Origin: Branchiostoma floridae
Taxonomy: Eukaryota > Chordata > Leptocardii > Amphioxiformes > Branchiostomatidae
NCBI RefSeq assembly: GCF_000003815.2
Contig: NC_049986.1
Coordinates: forward strand, 18,409,049-18,473,048
DNA: 64,000 bases
Direction of reading: 5' to 3'
Below, piece after piece: positions 43,301 through 56,700 of the stretch; the stretch's first letter is position 1; every line of letters begins with the position of its first letter. Both the position numbers and the translations under genes were made by a program. The notes below the pieces were generated by a model. It worked only from the letters and a program-made list of their open reading frames with translations. It was not told where the DNA came from and ran no database searches.

Positions 43301-46300
43301 TTACCTTTACCTTTACCTTTATAGAGCTGTAAATAAAGTACCCACCAGGTATCCGGGAGCCAAGTGCCCAGCTTCATCATGTTCCTGTAGAACCTCAGCC
43401 AGCCAGTCCTGACAGAACACAACAAAACAGTCCATGTACATGAATATATTCACGAATGTTTATACCTAATAGAACCAATAGTGTAAATGACATGCTAGAC
43501 CCAATATGTTGACTTATCCATACCTATAGATATCCGTATATTATGTTAGCCCCTATTGATTATGTTAACTAATTTGTTAAGCTTTATCCTATACCTCTAT
43601 TTTGTACTTTGCATAATAGTTGTTGCCATACAATGTATCATATACAATTGTCGTGCAATAAAGTTCTCTGTAACACACTGTCATAATGTTTATGCCTGTC
43701 ACACAGTGAAAAAATCAATCGGCCAAGTTCTACATGACAATTTGGCAGTAGTACGCCTGGAATTCTATCAATTATCATTAGCAATACTTAGATATTAGCT
43801 GATGTTCCTATGTACCTGAGACCTGCCCAATCTGAGGGGTACATTTCCAGGTAAAAAAAATATGTTTAAGTCTATGGCAATCGTTAAATTTGGCAAGTTG
43901 AATGTTCTGTCAATAATCAAACACGGTCAAGCTTTTGGACTGAGTGACAGTGGAATAATGGTCCCTGTCACATGCACAGAGTTTGTGGACATTTTCCAAG
44001 AGTAACTCTGGGAACCAGAACAAAAGGTCAGGTGATGTAACCATTGTTACCCCTACCACTACTTTCACATGGCTGTACATGTATAACAAATCAGGATGTA
44101 TTGTGTACAAAGAAGGCTTTCCACCATATGCTGAATAATTTATAAACTCGTGACAGTCACATGAAAACTGGTAGATTCCTTAAAGGACACATCCATGCAA
44201 GCAAACTATGTTTGGGAATCACTAGTATCCACTTTTCAGTAGCCAACAGTTTTTTTTTTCTTATTCACCATTTACAGTGTGAAAACGGCATAGAATGGAA
44301 GCAAAATCTTACTAGGTACTTACCATACAAGGCTCTGCATCATAGTACACAAAATGTAGCTGTGGTTCCATTCTGTTAAGGACATTCTGTTACATTTTGT
44401 TTCTTACTCACTCACTCACTTACTGGTGATGATTTCAAAATATGAGAGAATGATGTGTAATAAGTTCTTTAGAAAAAAAGATTAAGAACTTAAACTCAAA
44501 ATGCAAAAGCTTTCAATACAATTCCACTTGGAACTCTCATTTATCGTTAGTCTTTTTGATTAGTCTGTTGTTGTAGGTTTTCTTGTATTAGCTTCTCCGT
44601 GTACATACAGGTTTTTCTGATTGTAATAAAAATGTTACACAAAAGAACATCCTGGAGCTAGTAGGAAAAAAAGACCTGGACTTTAAGTGAAGTCAAAGAC
44701 TACGGCCTATTCAGTGTATGTTTCATAAAGGATACAAAGATATGGTTGCAGCAGTGTATCATGCCGTCAGTCATGCCCACAAGCAGTCCGTGGTTGATGA
44801 ATGTCTCGTTGATGCTGGCCAGGTGGATATCTGTGTTCCTGTCAATCTGACATGGGCAAGCAAAAATGATGTTAAAGCCTCAGTACAAAACAATAAACCC
44901 TAAAACATGGCTTGTTCAATGTCTAATATGTAGGCCAGATGGATGTCTGTGTTCCTGTCAATCTACATGTAATATGGACAGAGGAGAAGGTCAGCTTTAC
45001 ACTGAAATAACTCTGATCAATCCTAAGCAATTGTCTGTCTGTGTTCCAATCAATCTAACATGAACAAGCAAGGAGGTTAGCCTCAAGCAAAACAATAAAC
45101 CCCAAAATTCTACTTCACTAATATATTGAGTGTTTGACATTGGTTTGGATGTACATCCAAACTAATCTGTGCCTTGAAACAAGAATTTAACTTTTACTAA
45201 AAGCACTTTCAAATTTTTATCACATTAAGCTAGGCTAACGCAACTACGTTGTACAATATAAATACTGAAATATATACAGTCATGCTATCACAGACACAAT
45301 GCTATAACTTACAGCAGTTGCTATAGATGAACAGTTGCCAATGAACAAGAATCTGGAATAACTTCACTTGGAAACAACAAATACAATCAAAAGAGAACAT
45401 CAGGCCCTGACCTTTTTCATCTTCCAGTGGATGAGAAAGAACAGCAGTGCGACCACGGAAGCCGAGGCCACCAGCGCTATCAGCATGATGAGAGGCAGGC
45501 TGAGGTTGGGCAGGTACTTGTACAGGCTGGTCACAAAGTCGGACCTGTATGTAATCAATCTCTTTAATGTCTTTGAAAAGGACTTCGAAGAACGGTTATA
45601 CCATAACAGACTGACAGCCAATGTAGACTGATTGTACAAATTTCCTACTAATATTTTGGAATGAACCCTGCATATTGTTAGACTACTCCATGTTTGATCA
45701 TAGTAACATACTAGTATTGTACATATTCCTAGACTCTTCAGTATTTTGACAAATGTACTACATGTATCTGTCTTTTCTGACTGTTCCACTACCCATGTAC
45801 TGCATGTGAAGTTACCCATGTACGTAATTCGTCCAGACACACCAGTATACGTTATCCCCCCATGTGCAATAGTACTTGACTCAAACACTAGTCTTAGTAT
45901 TTATATTTGACAAATGTACTAAATAAAAGTTGTTGTTTTTAATAAATGATAATAAAAAAAGTCTGACCACAGGATGAACAGACACAGCATGGCCATGAAG
46001 ATGGTGAAGGCTGTGGAGTAGAAGAAGATGTAGGTGCGCAGTTTGGGGTCGCCCAGGATACTGGCGATGGCTGCTGAGACGTCGTCACTAGGAATCTGTA
46101 AGAGTAAAAAATGGTTTAGACTCAGGCATGCGTCCTTTATTCCTTTATTCAGATACCCTTTAGCCCTATTTAGGGCTCGTCTACCAGGGTTCAAATGAAA
46201 TGAAACATACATATTATACAAACACAAATATATACGCAAATACAAGTATATATTATATATGACAGATCATAATAGATAAACAATCATAAAAAAAATTATT

Positions 46301-48322
46301 GACTTGCGAAGACATGGGGTCATTTGTCAAGGAATTATTTGGAACTTTTCTTAAAATAACAAGAAATTGGACATACTAGACAACCTTATACTGGGGAGTA
46401 TATTCTCTGACAAGCATGAAATTCTGATTGACCCGGAGCAGCCATACTGCGGCACGCCGCAGCACGTCATTTTTGTTTTTACACAGGCAAAAAAAGCATC
46501 CTAGGTAACGTTACATGCGCAGCACGTCAAACATTGTAGAACATATGCAGGACAAGTCATTTTTTTGCCTTGTGTAAACCGGTCAGGTGAGGTGAGGTTG
46601 GGTGAGGTAAACCGGCCCATAGTCTTTGGCTGAATATACATGTACATGAATATACATGTACATCAGAACAGCTGTATAAAAACATGTTTCCCTTCCAATT
46701 TGCTCTACCATGTCATTTTAAATTGCTGTAATCTTGCTACAGGAAATTACAGAGTAGAGCCACGTGACAGTGTAATCATGGCACCGGGGGTCTACCAGAC
46801 AATTTCACTTAAGGTCAGGCCATAGCATAGGGGCAGTGGGTTGTTATCCACTGTGTCTAGGGCACAGTATTGGAAGGTGAAGCCCAATCCCTCTCCTTCC
46901 ACCACCTTTAACCTCCCCAACCAAAGACAGGTACCCACTTTTACACCTTGGTGGAGTGAAGAAAGTCGTGTGAAGAACCCAAAACACTTACTGAAAATAG
47001 TAGGGTCTTTCCTTGTGTGAGTTGATCAAATATTTTTATCTATGTTCTGATATGCAGCTTGTACTCCTCAGTACAAACCTGGTGTGCTACGCCATGAGGC
47101 ATTTTACCAGGTATGCAATACCAAAACAAACAAACAAACCTGTATTCTTGCATCATGCAGCTCCTGTATACAGTGTTGCAGATCAAACTCTGCCCGGAAC
47201 AGTGTGTTCTTAGACGACAAGGTGGTGATGACTTGTCCATTGTAATACCCTACAAACAAGGCATGGAAACAATTAAAATGAATGAACGTTTTGTAACCTA
47301 TGGTGGTGATGCCAACAGAAAACACAACAGAAACTACCACAAACTGATATGGTGCCCAAAGTTTCCAGTGACTGTGTGTGGAGTCACTGAGTAACCAAAG
47401 CTGTTGTCTGGAACAACGTACCAGAGGATGCATTGTCAATGTGCTTATATAGATAGTGTACGTCTCAATGAACAAACTTGAGTTCCTCTGCCTTGTAGTC
47501 GATAAAGCATCAGAAGGATGACGGCTGAGACTCAACGATTATCGGTTTTGACCTTTAATTAAAAGTCTTTATCAGAATCAGTTCCTTTGCCTTATACTTA
47601 CGTGCATTATAAGAGACGTAGGTTCCACAGCTGCTCATAAACTCATCAATACTGTCTTCACTCAGCTTGGACCGGCCTGAGAACTTAAGGTCTGGAACAA
47701 GAACACATCAGAGTAAATCTTAGCAATGCTGACGAGGAGTGATAGATGCCATAAATGTAAAGATATTGGAACAGATGCCATTGAACCAAGCAGAGTCTAC
47801 AAGCAAAATTTGACCCTCAAAATGCAGGGAATAGCATTTCAGAGGGTCTAGATTTCACAATTTTCCAGGACCCCCCGAGGATCGTTACAAGTGCCTTCTG
47901 TGCTCAACAGGACTGGGGACGAAAAAAATTGAGGCTGACGGAAACACTGGATCAGGACAGTTTGGCTCGACGCCTAGGACAATTTATACTAATACTGTGA
48001 ATGCTGAATGCTTTGGCTCTTTACCAACTCTGCCCATCGCTAATCAGACCAACTCTGTCATGTCTGCTCAACACCCTGGGGAACACTGCCCGACAAAATA
48101 ACCCTAACCACAACAGATCAAGCCAAATTGTCCTGATCCCAGAACTGTCTAGGTGCTAAAATGTCCACCACTCAAGACTGAAACAATAGTGGATGTACCT
48201 GCGTCGTCCTGTGAGTCGGTTAGGTGCGTTTGAGCGCTGGTGTAGAAACTGCTCTCCCCATTACTGATAGTGATACTTGTGGACCTGGGGGACAGGTAGT
48301 CTTCTTCTTCTGATGATGACAT
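40357..48322 (-). CDS. TMEM268-like two-pass membrane protein, about 380 aa
   Basis: Coding exons, 5' to 3', are 48199-48322, 47602-47691, 47140-47249, 45968-46095, 45412-45544, 44736-44846, 44324-44359, 43346-43408, 42227-42418 and 40357-40512. All are phase-consistent; the 36-nt exon is the least certain. The match to vertebrate TMEM268 is in order: NGQVITTLSSKNTLFRAEFD near an N-terminal soluble part, IPSDDV before the first membrane segment (FTIFMAMLCLFILW), a second segment (LIMLIALVASASVVALLFFL), NTDIHLASIN, LHFVYYD, an acidic dileucine-like DEESPLLSS stretch, and the C-terminal AKQFLLTYSSKYIKFLV and CLCQFIEKLA. The start is MSSSEEEDYLSPRS in an exon whose acceptor is at 48338-48339. 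The family's molecular role is poorly known and nothing here reveals it. Confidence 0.8.
40687..41208. mobile_element. PIF/Harbinger-like MITE with TTA target duplication
   Basis: The ends are ggccacagcaagtaaatttt and its reverse complement, continuing through atggatgacatc. TTA flanks at 40684-40686 and 41209-41211. It is 522 bp long and lies in the last intron of the TMEM268-like gene. It shares ggccac and atggatgacatc with the element at 25323. Confidence 0.88.
41542..41613 (-). pseudogene. tRNA-like sequence with a degenerate acceptor stem
   Basis: On the minus strand a perfect T-arm (cccggttcgattccggg) and a 5-bp anticodon stem (gcatt/aatgc) enclose the loop gtaaacc, giving AAA at the anticodon positions. 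The acceptor stem pairs at only about four of seven positions and the D-arm is weak. A run of T follows directly, as at a Pol III terminator. It is probably a tRNA pseudogene or the head of a SINE. Confidence 0.5.
42120..42240 (-). repeat. Tandem copies of an exon end and splice donor in the TMEM268-like gene
   Basis: The true donor is at 42225-42226 (TPHGSYQ then gtaagg). Just downstream in the intron, the end of the exon and its donor recur, in full near 42125-42180 and in part near 42190-42215. Two extra donor-like sites result. Confidence 0.7.
42880..42930 (+). repeat. tRNA-like fragment, possible SINE
   Basis: It contains aggtcacaggtttgattcct, a B-box-like block, preceded by agagctagtgcaca. 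No complete tRNA can be drawn. Confidence 0.35.
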
Positions 48323-48339
48323 CTCTGCCTCAACCTGCT

Positions 48340-50164
48340 GGGTACAAGCAGCAATAATTAATAATAAGGTTAAAAATGATATAGCCTTTTCGAAGCTGTA
48401 GGTTCAGAGGGTTGTTATCCACTGTATCTAAGACATATTGGAGCTAAAACCTCTTTTTCCACCACTTTTTACTTCCCTAGCCAAAGTCAGGTACCCACTT
48501 TTTTTACACCTGGGTAAAGTAAGGGAAGTCTTGCTTAGTGTCTTTTGCAATGGCAAAATATCAGTGGCATGTCAGAGGATTGAACTCCCTCTGGGTTCTG
48601 GGCTAAAAAAAACATTATACATGCCAACACGACACCACAAAAGAAACAAACAACAATTCTCTTAGAAACAATTTCTGCAGACAGACCCTTGTTTGCCCAC
48701 AAACATTATGTAAACACTTCTGGATCATCTTACACAGGTTAAACCCCTTTATCTGATCAGGAAAATTTTTGTATGAGATATAATCTACTCCACCTCTGGG
48801 GGCATTTTTTCCTAAGTTAGAGTGTAATTATGATACTGTCTGCATGAATTTTGCCAATTTGAGCCATTTTCAGTTTATGAAAAACTGAATACTTCAAAAT
48901 GGAGGAGATTATTCTGGATGGGGTGACAACAATAAAAACACTATATATACGACTATACAGGTAAAATGAAAGGAGTACTGGGGGCATTTAATTTACTGTC
49001 CCTTGTTAATTAGTCACCTCCCCTTCCTGTATACTTTAGAAAAAGGGACATAACTTTTAAAAGATTTGCAATGTTTACTTTCTATTTGAACACAATCAAT
49101 AGACTTTTAATCCAGGTGGTCCTGGTGATTAGAATATAATAAAACATATTTAACATACAAAGACATCTGACTCAGTATTTCACACATCGTTAACTCTTAT
49201 TATTCATCACCACACCCCATGGAGCAGACGATTAGATTTCCCAATAGTATTACATGTCTTTACAGCTTGCAGGGGTCTATGCAAAAACTTTGGTGAAAAA
49301 ATCAGGGTCAGTAGGATCTTCTCTTTTCTTTCTTTTTCAAAACTATTTTGGCTGAAGTGATCCAACAAATACTCGTCATCAATGTTAACTGAAGTGCATC
49401 AGGACAGCATTATATTTTAATGTTAAATTGTAGAATTTGTACAAGCACAATTTTTTTATTTCAACAGAAATGCAGACAACGTGTTGGAAAACGATTCTAC
49501 AACATTTTAATCATTACTAGTAGAGGTCTGATAAAAAATGTTATGTCCCTTGCCAGCGTAACCAAAAAAGGCTAGGGTCAGCAGGATTTTGCTATGGTTA
49601 AGTTGGTCCAGTAAAACTGAAAACACAACACGATCGTAAGTGAACCAATCCCATGAAACATTAGATGGCCAAAAATCCCTCCCATGACCTTACATTTTAC
49701 AAATAAGGAAGAATGCTGGTGACAATCCATGATTCTCCACAGAACAACGATAATCTGTTGATTCAGTCTTTCCAGTTGGTTGATTGCTCTGACAGCTTTT
49801 ACTGTTCACAAATGCCTTCTGTTCTCTTAGTCTTAGTCAATTTTTTTAGATCCAATTTTTTCAAGAAAATTGTGATGACGAATTCAATGGATAACCCTGA
49901 ATAAGGACTGAAAGCAACATGGTCCCTTACAGTTTGTATGTTTTGACGGTAGGGTGTGTACAACGCACACAGACTGACTACATAAACACGCCCAAATTAA
50001 CACTGATAACAATCATTGATGATAACGAAACACATACAGACAAAATTATGGAGTGTAAATTTGGTCCCAAAGCTAAACTGAACTTCGTGAAATTTCAAGA
50101 GTCACATAACTGAAATGGGTATATGTTAGGCCTCCTTGTCTTAACTTAAGTGAACCGTACTCAC
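48340..50164 (-). other. First intron of the TMEM268-like gene
   Basis: No coding sequence is recognised. The block gggttgttatccactgt near 48410 also occurs near 46830 and, reversed, near 58715, so it belongs to a dispersed repeat. Confidence 0.4.
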
Positions 50165-50250
50165 CAGTTGTGGTCCTGAGACTCTGTTAACGAAGACGCC
50201 TTTAATAGATTCGGAGATACAAGCTGTGATAATTTCCTTACAATGTTCTT
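50165..50250 (-). other. Probable 5' untranslated exon of the TMEM268-like gene (5' end not determined)
   Basis: A strong donor (aactg then gtgagt) on the minus strand at 50163-50164 is followed 1.8 kb downstream by the first coding exon, whose acceptor precedes an untranslated leader. The upper boundary given is only nominal. Confidence 0.4.
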
Positions 50251-50722
50251 AGACGTCACAACAAATCTTGAAACTGATGAACGACATCGATCACGTCGTG
50301 TGCGGCCATGCAGTCCCAAAATGTCGATGAGTCAAGGTTCCACTCGCACGGCTGTGTGTACTTAAAGCTTCCTGCCCGAGGCGTCCGGTTTCAAGGCGTC
50401 GCAAATACCTGAAGGACTGGTAGGAGTCGTAAGTAACTCCGCCCCCCTCCCACCTTAGAAGTAAGAAGGATGTCGCGTTTGAACGTCTTCTGCAATGCCA
50501 CTTCAATAAATCCGTCTTCAATACGCTCCCCGTCTTGAGCTGCGTCTTGGCGTTGGATTCAAGCCACTTATAACTGATAAAGACGGAGCATAAACGGGCA
50601 CAAACATCTAGACGTGTGCCCAAACCTGTCAAACATGGAATACTGCAGTTAACGACTAAAACGCTAGGCGCGCTCTTGGTAAATGTGCGCGCGCATATGC
50701 GGAAGTTTATGTTTTCGAAAGG
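50250..50722. promoter_or_regulatory. Putative bidirectional promoter between the TMEM268-like and Dok-like genes
   Basis: The genes are head to head with about 0.5 kb between the presumed 5' exon on the minus strand and the Dok-like start. CG-containing stretches (gtgcgcgcgcatatgcgg) and a ggaagt ETS-like site lie at 50680-50706. This is inferred from layout. Confidence 0.35.
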
Positions 50723-53700
50723 ATGGCGGAAAACAAGGTTGTGTTCAAGGTGCGAGTTAAGTTTGAACCTACCTTTGTCTGTTATTTGTGTGGAAAGTAA
50801 CTTATGCCATTGCTCCCCATAGTTCCAGTTAAATAAATGGTCCTCCTGTATAGCAATAGACGGTTTCACGAACACGTCAGGACCTAAAAAGGTTTGAAGA
50901 TCATAAAGATTAACGTTACCTAATGTTTATGCTTTTACACTGTGCTTTGGAGGACACCAATCATACCATGATGAATAGATTAAGGCCAAGTATCTTAACG
51001 ATTCTGCAAGCAAGCATTTTTTTTGTGGTATGCACAGGCCAGTGAGAGACCTGTTTTGTCAACCATTTCTTTTTCAATTCATAACTTTCAAATTCCCCAA
51101 TTTTCGATCAGACCGCAAGTTGAAGTCTGCATGATTGGGGGTCATTCTATCAACGTAGGGCAACTTAAAGATTTGATTTTTGAGACGGTTTCCTTTTCCT
51201 CCTTACCAGGGCTGGTTAGAAAAATGTAAGAACGTTCAGAATCCGCAGAAAGGCTTCCAACTCAAGCTGAAAGGATCTGTGTCCTGGAAGAGAGCTTTCT
51301 GCATCTTGCATCATTGCCATGGCAACAGCACATTGCACTGCTTTGATGATGAACCAAAAGAAGACACAATACCTAAAGGTAAGATTGGGTCAGATGATTT
51401 GTTTGTGTGGGCGTCTGAGTGTCTGTGCTTTCTGTTGTGCAGTTTTTGCATGTTCTAAGCCAGAGGGACACTGCTTTTCTGTCTGAGGGGGTGCTGTCTG
51501 CCATCTCTGATAGCCTTGTTCGAACCTTTTGTGCAAAGCGAGAGAGAATGGTTTATTATTGCCATTGACATTAAAAACACTTGCAGCACATTTACAAATG
51601 GCTGAATTGTCGTTTTTTCACACTCAGTACTTCAACCTCTAACTCAAGTTAACACTTTTAAAATGATCGAGTCACAACATAACATCTACCGTTTACAATA
51701 ACTGGTCAGTTACTATACAAAGAAAGATTCGCTAGTATTCACAAATTACCCTTAGTCTTGGTTCAGGAGCTTTACACAGTACGGTAATGTGCTATTAGCG
51801 AAACGAGCAGTTCTACACCGGAAGTGAGAGAGTTTGTCTTTGTTTCTTAGAGACCTATCATGGGTATCCCCTCGTCTAGATGGAAGCCAATAACTGAATC
51901 TTTCAGAGTTGACAAGAGTTCGTGCAAACCGTAGGCATAGATTGTCCCTTCTACAGTCTAGTCGACAAAGACCCGAAGTGTTCAGTGCACTGTCGTAAGT
52001 GACGTACTCCCGTCCTAGTATAATTCTCAGAGCCCTCTTCTGCACGCGTGAGAGCCTACTGTGATATGTGCTAGTATAAGTACATGTAGATATATGATCC
52101 TAATCATACAAAAAAATATGTCTTAATTGCTCCAAAAAGCAGTTATACAAGAACTGAATTTGATCTGGGAAATGGTCAGAGTAAGATCTTTCATGTAGCA
52201 TCCACTACTTTTTTTGTAAAAAGACCTTTCATCAGTGACTGACAAAAGATAGTGGATGCAATCTGGAATGTCTGACCATTCCCCAAAATCATATCCAGTT
52301 TCTTGTCTATCTGACAAATCTTATTACCAGGATGTCTAACCTTCATCAACATATGTGTCCTGATTGATAACAGGAAGCCTGAGCCTGGGTCCTTACTACT
52401 GTGTGTACAAACGTGACGGCCAGGTGAAAGGCAGGACGCAGGTGTTTGATGTCACCACACCTGCAGCCACCTGGAGACTGGCAGCTGCGGACCAGACTAG
52501 CCTGGACCTCTGGGTGCACCATCTGCAGATACAGGCTAAGCTGAGGGACGACTTGCCTGGTGAGAAGCCAATTAAGGATTTGGGGTAGCTCATCCTTAGA
52601 TGTGCCTCCCATGATTGTTGATGGTTGTTGTTGAGGACAGCGCAAATTTTTGGTACTGCTAGCGGGCACAGAAATGACCTTCATGCCATAAGAGACTGAT
52701 CCATATGCCATATTGCAAATCAGCATTCCCCTCTACATTCACCGCCAGTGCTCTTAGAAGTCTCAGGGAAGGAGGCTGATTCAGGGCTCCAAGACATGAT
52801 CAAGGTGGCACTGTAGGTCTGAAGATAGTGTTAATCAACCCAAAACAAGCAATTTGAACTAGAATATCGAAGTTTGAAAATTGATAGGTTGGTGCTGAAG
52901 TCATAAAAATAGAATCCTTACACTGTATTCCAATCCTACACTTTTCACTGCAGGACAGTACTTTACAGTGAGACCGGCAGTGTCTGAGAGTGCAAAGAGA
53001 ATCGGTGCTCAGGGGCAGCAGTGTCTGCTACATGTGTCTCAGTGGGGCATCACTCTGGCTCAGGAGGTGAGCATAAACATATTACTGTAAATGTCAATGA
53101 TAAAATTAAGCAATGTCATATGAATGGGACTTTTTGATACAATGAACCTGTAATACAGTACAGTTAACAATATAATCTTTCTTTCCTTCACCACTCAGTG
53201 AGCTAAACTGGTCCAATAGCACGAGTTCTCTTTGACTTCCAACATGTTGAGACATGTTCTGACTGTACTTGAATGTAAGATCATATGCACTTACCAACAA
53301 GCTTTCGATCAACTGAAATACCAACTTCCAAGCATCTTTGACCCTTTGCTGATGTCACACTTCTGGTCTAAATGTGTTATAAGCTCTGGGTCATTACAAC
53401 TTGAAAAGGGTCATAGGACTGATCGAAAGGTTGTTAGTAAGCGCTTTATTTTTGTGTACAGCTATAAAGTTTAAAATAGTATCATAATGTTCTGACTGTG
53501 CTAAGATGATGTTCCACCCAGGTATCCAGGTGTGTCCTGGCCCAGTGGCCCCTGAAGAGTCTACGGAGCTACGGAGCAGAGGATGACGGGAGGTTCAGCT
53601 TCGAGGCTGGTCGCCAGGCCCCCATGGGTCAGGGTGTGTACGTGTTCCACACCCACCCGGGTCAGGAGGTGTCCATCGACGCTCAGGTGGACACGTTTGT

Positions 53701-56700
53701 ACAGCAGCAGGCAAAGATGGCAGACCAGGTAGGAAACTGAATTCTGTTTTTCTTTTCTAAGCTAACAGACATCTTTTCTGCCCAAAGACTTGCCTAAGTT
53801 GGTGGAGGCCAAGGTGGTGGACCAGGTATGAAAATGGAGATTCAACAATGAGTCTTTTCTAAGCTACTGAACTGCTGTTCTGTCTAAAGACTAATGCCTT
53901 ATAGTATTATACTGAATAAGTCCATCAAAAGAGTTGTCTCATACTTTTGAATGAGGATGTAATGCCAGTGGCCCAATGTATGAGACAGCTAGACCTTATG
54001 GCATCAAACCTCTGCACACTAGGAGTGCCCCAGTGTGTTTGCCTACAATACACCAATGGGCCAGGGTGTGTACGTGTTCCACACCCACCCGGGTCAGGAG
54101 ACGTCCATCGATGCTCAGGTGGACACGCTTGTTCAGCAGCAGGCCAAGATGGCGGACCAGGTAGGAAACTGGAGATTCACCTGAATTCCTTTCTAAGCTA
54201 ACAGACACCTTTTCTGTCCAAAGACTTATCTCATACTGTAATACTGCAATGTAATGATAGAACAATATGTTAAGCCCATCTTCACGCATGTGTACAGCAG
54301 CCGGCCAAGATAGCAGATCAGGTAGGAAAATGGAGATCAACTGAATTCGGTCTTACTTTTCTAAGCTAACAGACGTCTTTTCTGCCCAAAGACTTGCCTC
54401 ATATTGTATTATTAGCCCATCTTCACACTCAGGTAGACACATTTTGTACAGCAGCAAGCAAAGATGGCGGACCAGGTAGGAGATGGTAGATTCACCTAAA
54501 TTCTGTCTTTCTTTTCTAAGCTAACAGAGACGTCTTTTCTGCCTAAAGACTTGCTTAATACTGTATGTTAAGCCCATCTTGAAGTTAACACTCAGGTGGA
54601 CACATTTGTACAGCAGCAGGCCAAGATGGCAGACTAGGTTGGGAACTCGCTGTATATTCACCTAAATTCTGTCTCAAAAAGTTTCTTTTCTAAGCTAATA
54701 GTGCTTTTCTGTCCAAAGACTTGCCTCATACTGTATTTTATTTGTATGTCCACCTTCCCTGCATACCTCAGACTGAGCATTTTTTTGGGAGCTTAGTAGT
54801 GCAATGCTGATTTGCTTATTGGCACAGCTTTGTAGCCAAGCTTTATGTATTGTAGCCAAGCACACTGGGTCAGTCCCACTCTGAGGCTCTTGCGTGCAAA
54901 GGTTTTATGCCATAGGCTTGCTCATACACTGGGCCACTGACATTTACATCCCCATTCAAAAGTATGATGCAACTTTTTTCCACTCATGTCCAGATCTGGA
55001 ATGGTTTGATGGTTTGGATGGTTTGATGCTCAACAGCATCAAAAGGATGTAACATTTTATCTAGTGTAAATGTCTATGTTCAATGAATAATACATGTACT
55101 ATCTTTAGATTGAACATAATCAGAAATGTTGTACTTTGGTGTCACTTGTGTCTTATACGTATTGTGTGTTTTTTACCAGCAGGAAAAAGCTGGCAGGTCT
55201 CCGACCAAACAGGAAACAGCTGTCAGGAGGAGAGGAAGTTCAGCCCAGGAACCTGACCCTGACATGTGCTCAGAATATGCCACACTCAGGAGGATGACCT
55301 GTCATAATACTGCAGGTAATGCCAGTTAACCTTTATCTGTGGGGTAACCATGGCCAATATCCGTCGTACATTTGAAAACCTGGTATTTAAGGATAACAAG
55401 GCAATGGTCTGTCAGGGGACTTCAACCCGGGACCTGGGCTTCCGGGCCAAGGACCCTACCATTACACCACAGTGATGCCACTTTGTAGTATATTTGTGTT
55501 GAATTGTTGACATTTGGCTAATTCACTTGTCCATGCATGTGTGATGTAGTGTCAGAATGAATGAATGAGGAAATGAGATGAATGAATGAATAATTGAATG
55601 AACTACAAATGAGCAATTGAATGACGCATTACCAACATGCCCCTCATCGACAGGCTGAATTACATATTTATACAGCTAGATAATATCAGTTGAGTCACCC
55701 ATAGTGTGAAACTTGAGAGCATGATAAAAAGACCTATTACAACTGGAACAGTATCTTCATGTGTTGCTTACATTTTGTTCCAATGATGCTCAGTAAATTA
55801 ATAAGAGTACCAGCTTTAATTGTGACACTTGCTCTATGTTTGTTTTCTAGTCTCACCTGTGGATGGCAGGAACCAGTCTAGTCACCTGTCTTTCCCACAA
55901 GACACTGGGGCAGGGCTTCTCATTGGCTCCTCTGTTAGCCAATCGCAGCAAAGCTCATCAGCTCAAGACCCAGCATCTGTTGGCCGGTCCAATGTTGTCA
56001 CCATTCCACCTCCTTCTTCTTCTTCAGACTGTACCAACTCTACATATCTTGCCATGAAGGCAAGTTGGTCTCCAAGAAGCTCCACAACTTCTCAGTCAGT
56101 GTCTTCCGAGTACGAGGCCATGAGCCCGCTCTCTTCTGATCATTCTTCACCTTTCCAGTCCCTCCCCTCCCCTCCTGGGAGAAGTGGTAGCTTCCAGGAT
56201 GTTTCTGTTTTCCCCATGTCACCCCTGTCCAATAAGAGTAACAGCTTCGACGACGTTTCTGTGTTTTCCCCAACGTTATCACCTAGCGATAGCAGTAGCA
56301 GCTATACGGCAGGCCAGCTAGCTTCAGACAATACCACTCAAACAATGACCACGCACAAAAGGTCGGCCTCCATGGGTGCAGGAAAACCTGGAGAGAATCC
56401 TTTTTCCTTCCCAACCCATCCTACAACTTTGTCTCTTTCTTCCACAAATGCTGAGAGCAGACCAGTACTTCATAGATCACACAGTGAGGGGAACATCCCC
56501 CCTCCTTTCACAAACCTTGCCAGCAACTCCCCTCCTAAACTCCCGCCAAAGGGTGTCGCCCTTATGGGGAGGGCAATGATGTCACAGCGGAGTCTTCCAC
56601 CTATCCCAGCATCCCCCCTGGATGCGAACACCATGCCTTTCCATTTCAATGAGAGACTCAATTCTTCAGGAAGCCACGAGTATCAGTCGTTACTAACACC

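Noticed and set aside
50291-50875. 194-aa open frame on the minus strand at the Dok/TMEM268 promoter
   Set aside because: It has no recognisable domain and overlaps Dok exon 1 antisense and the promoter interval. Splice logic supports a noncoding 5' exon instead.
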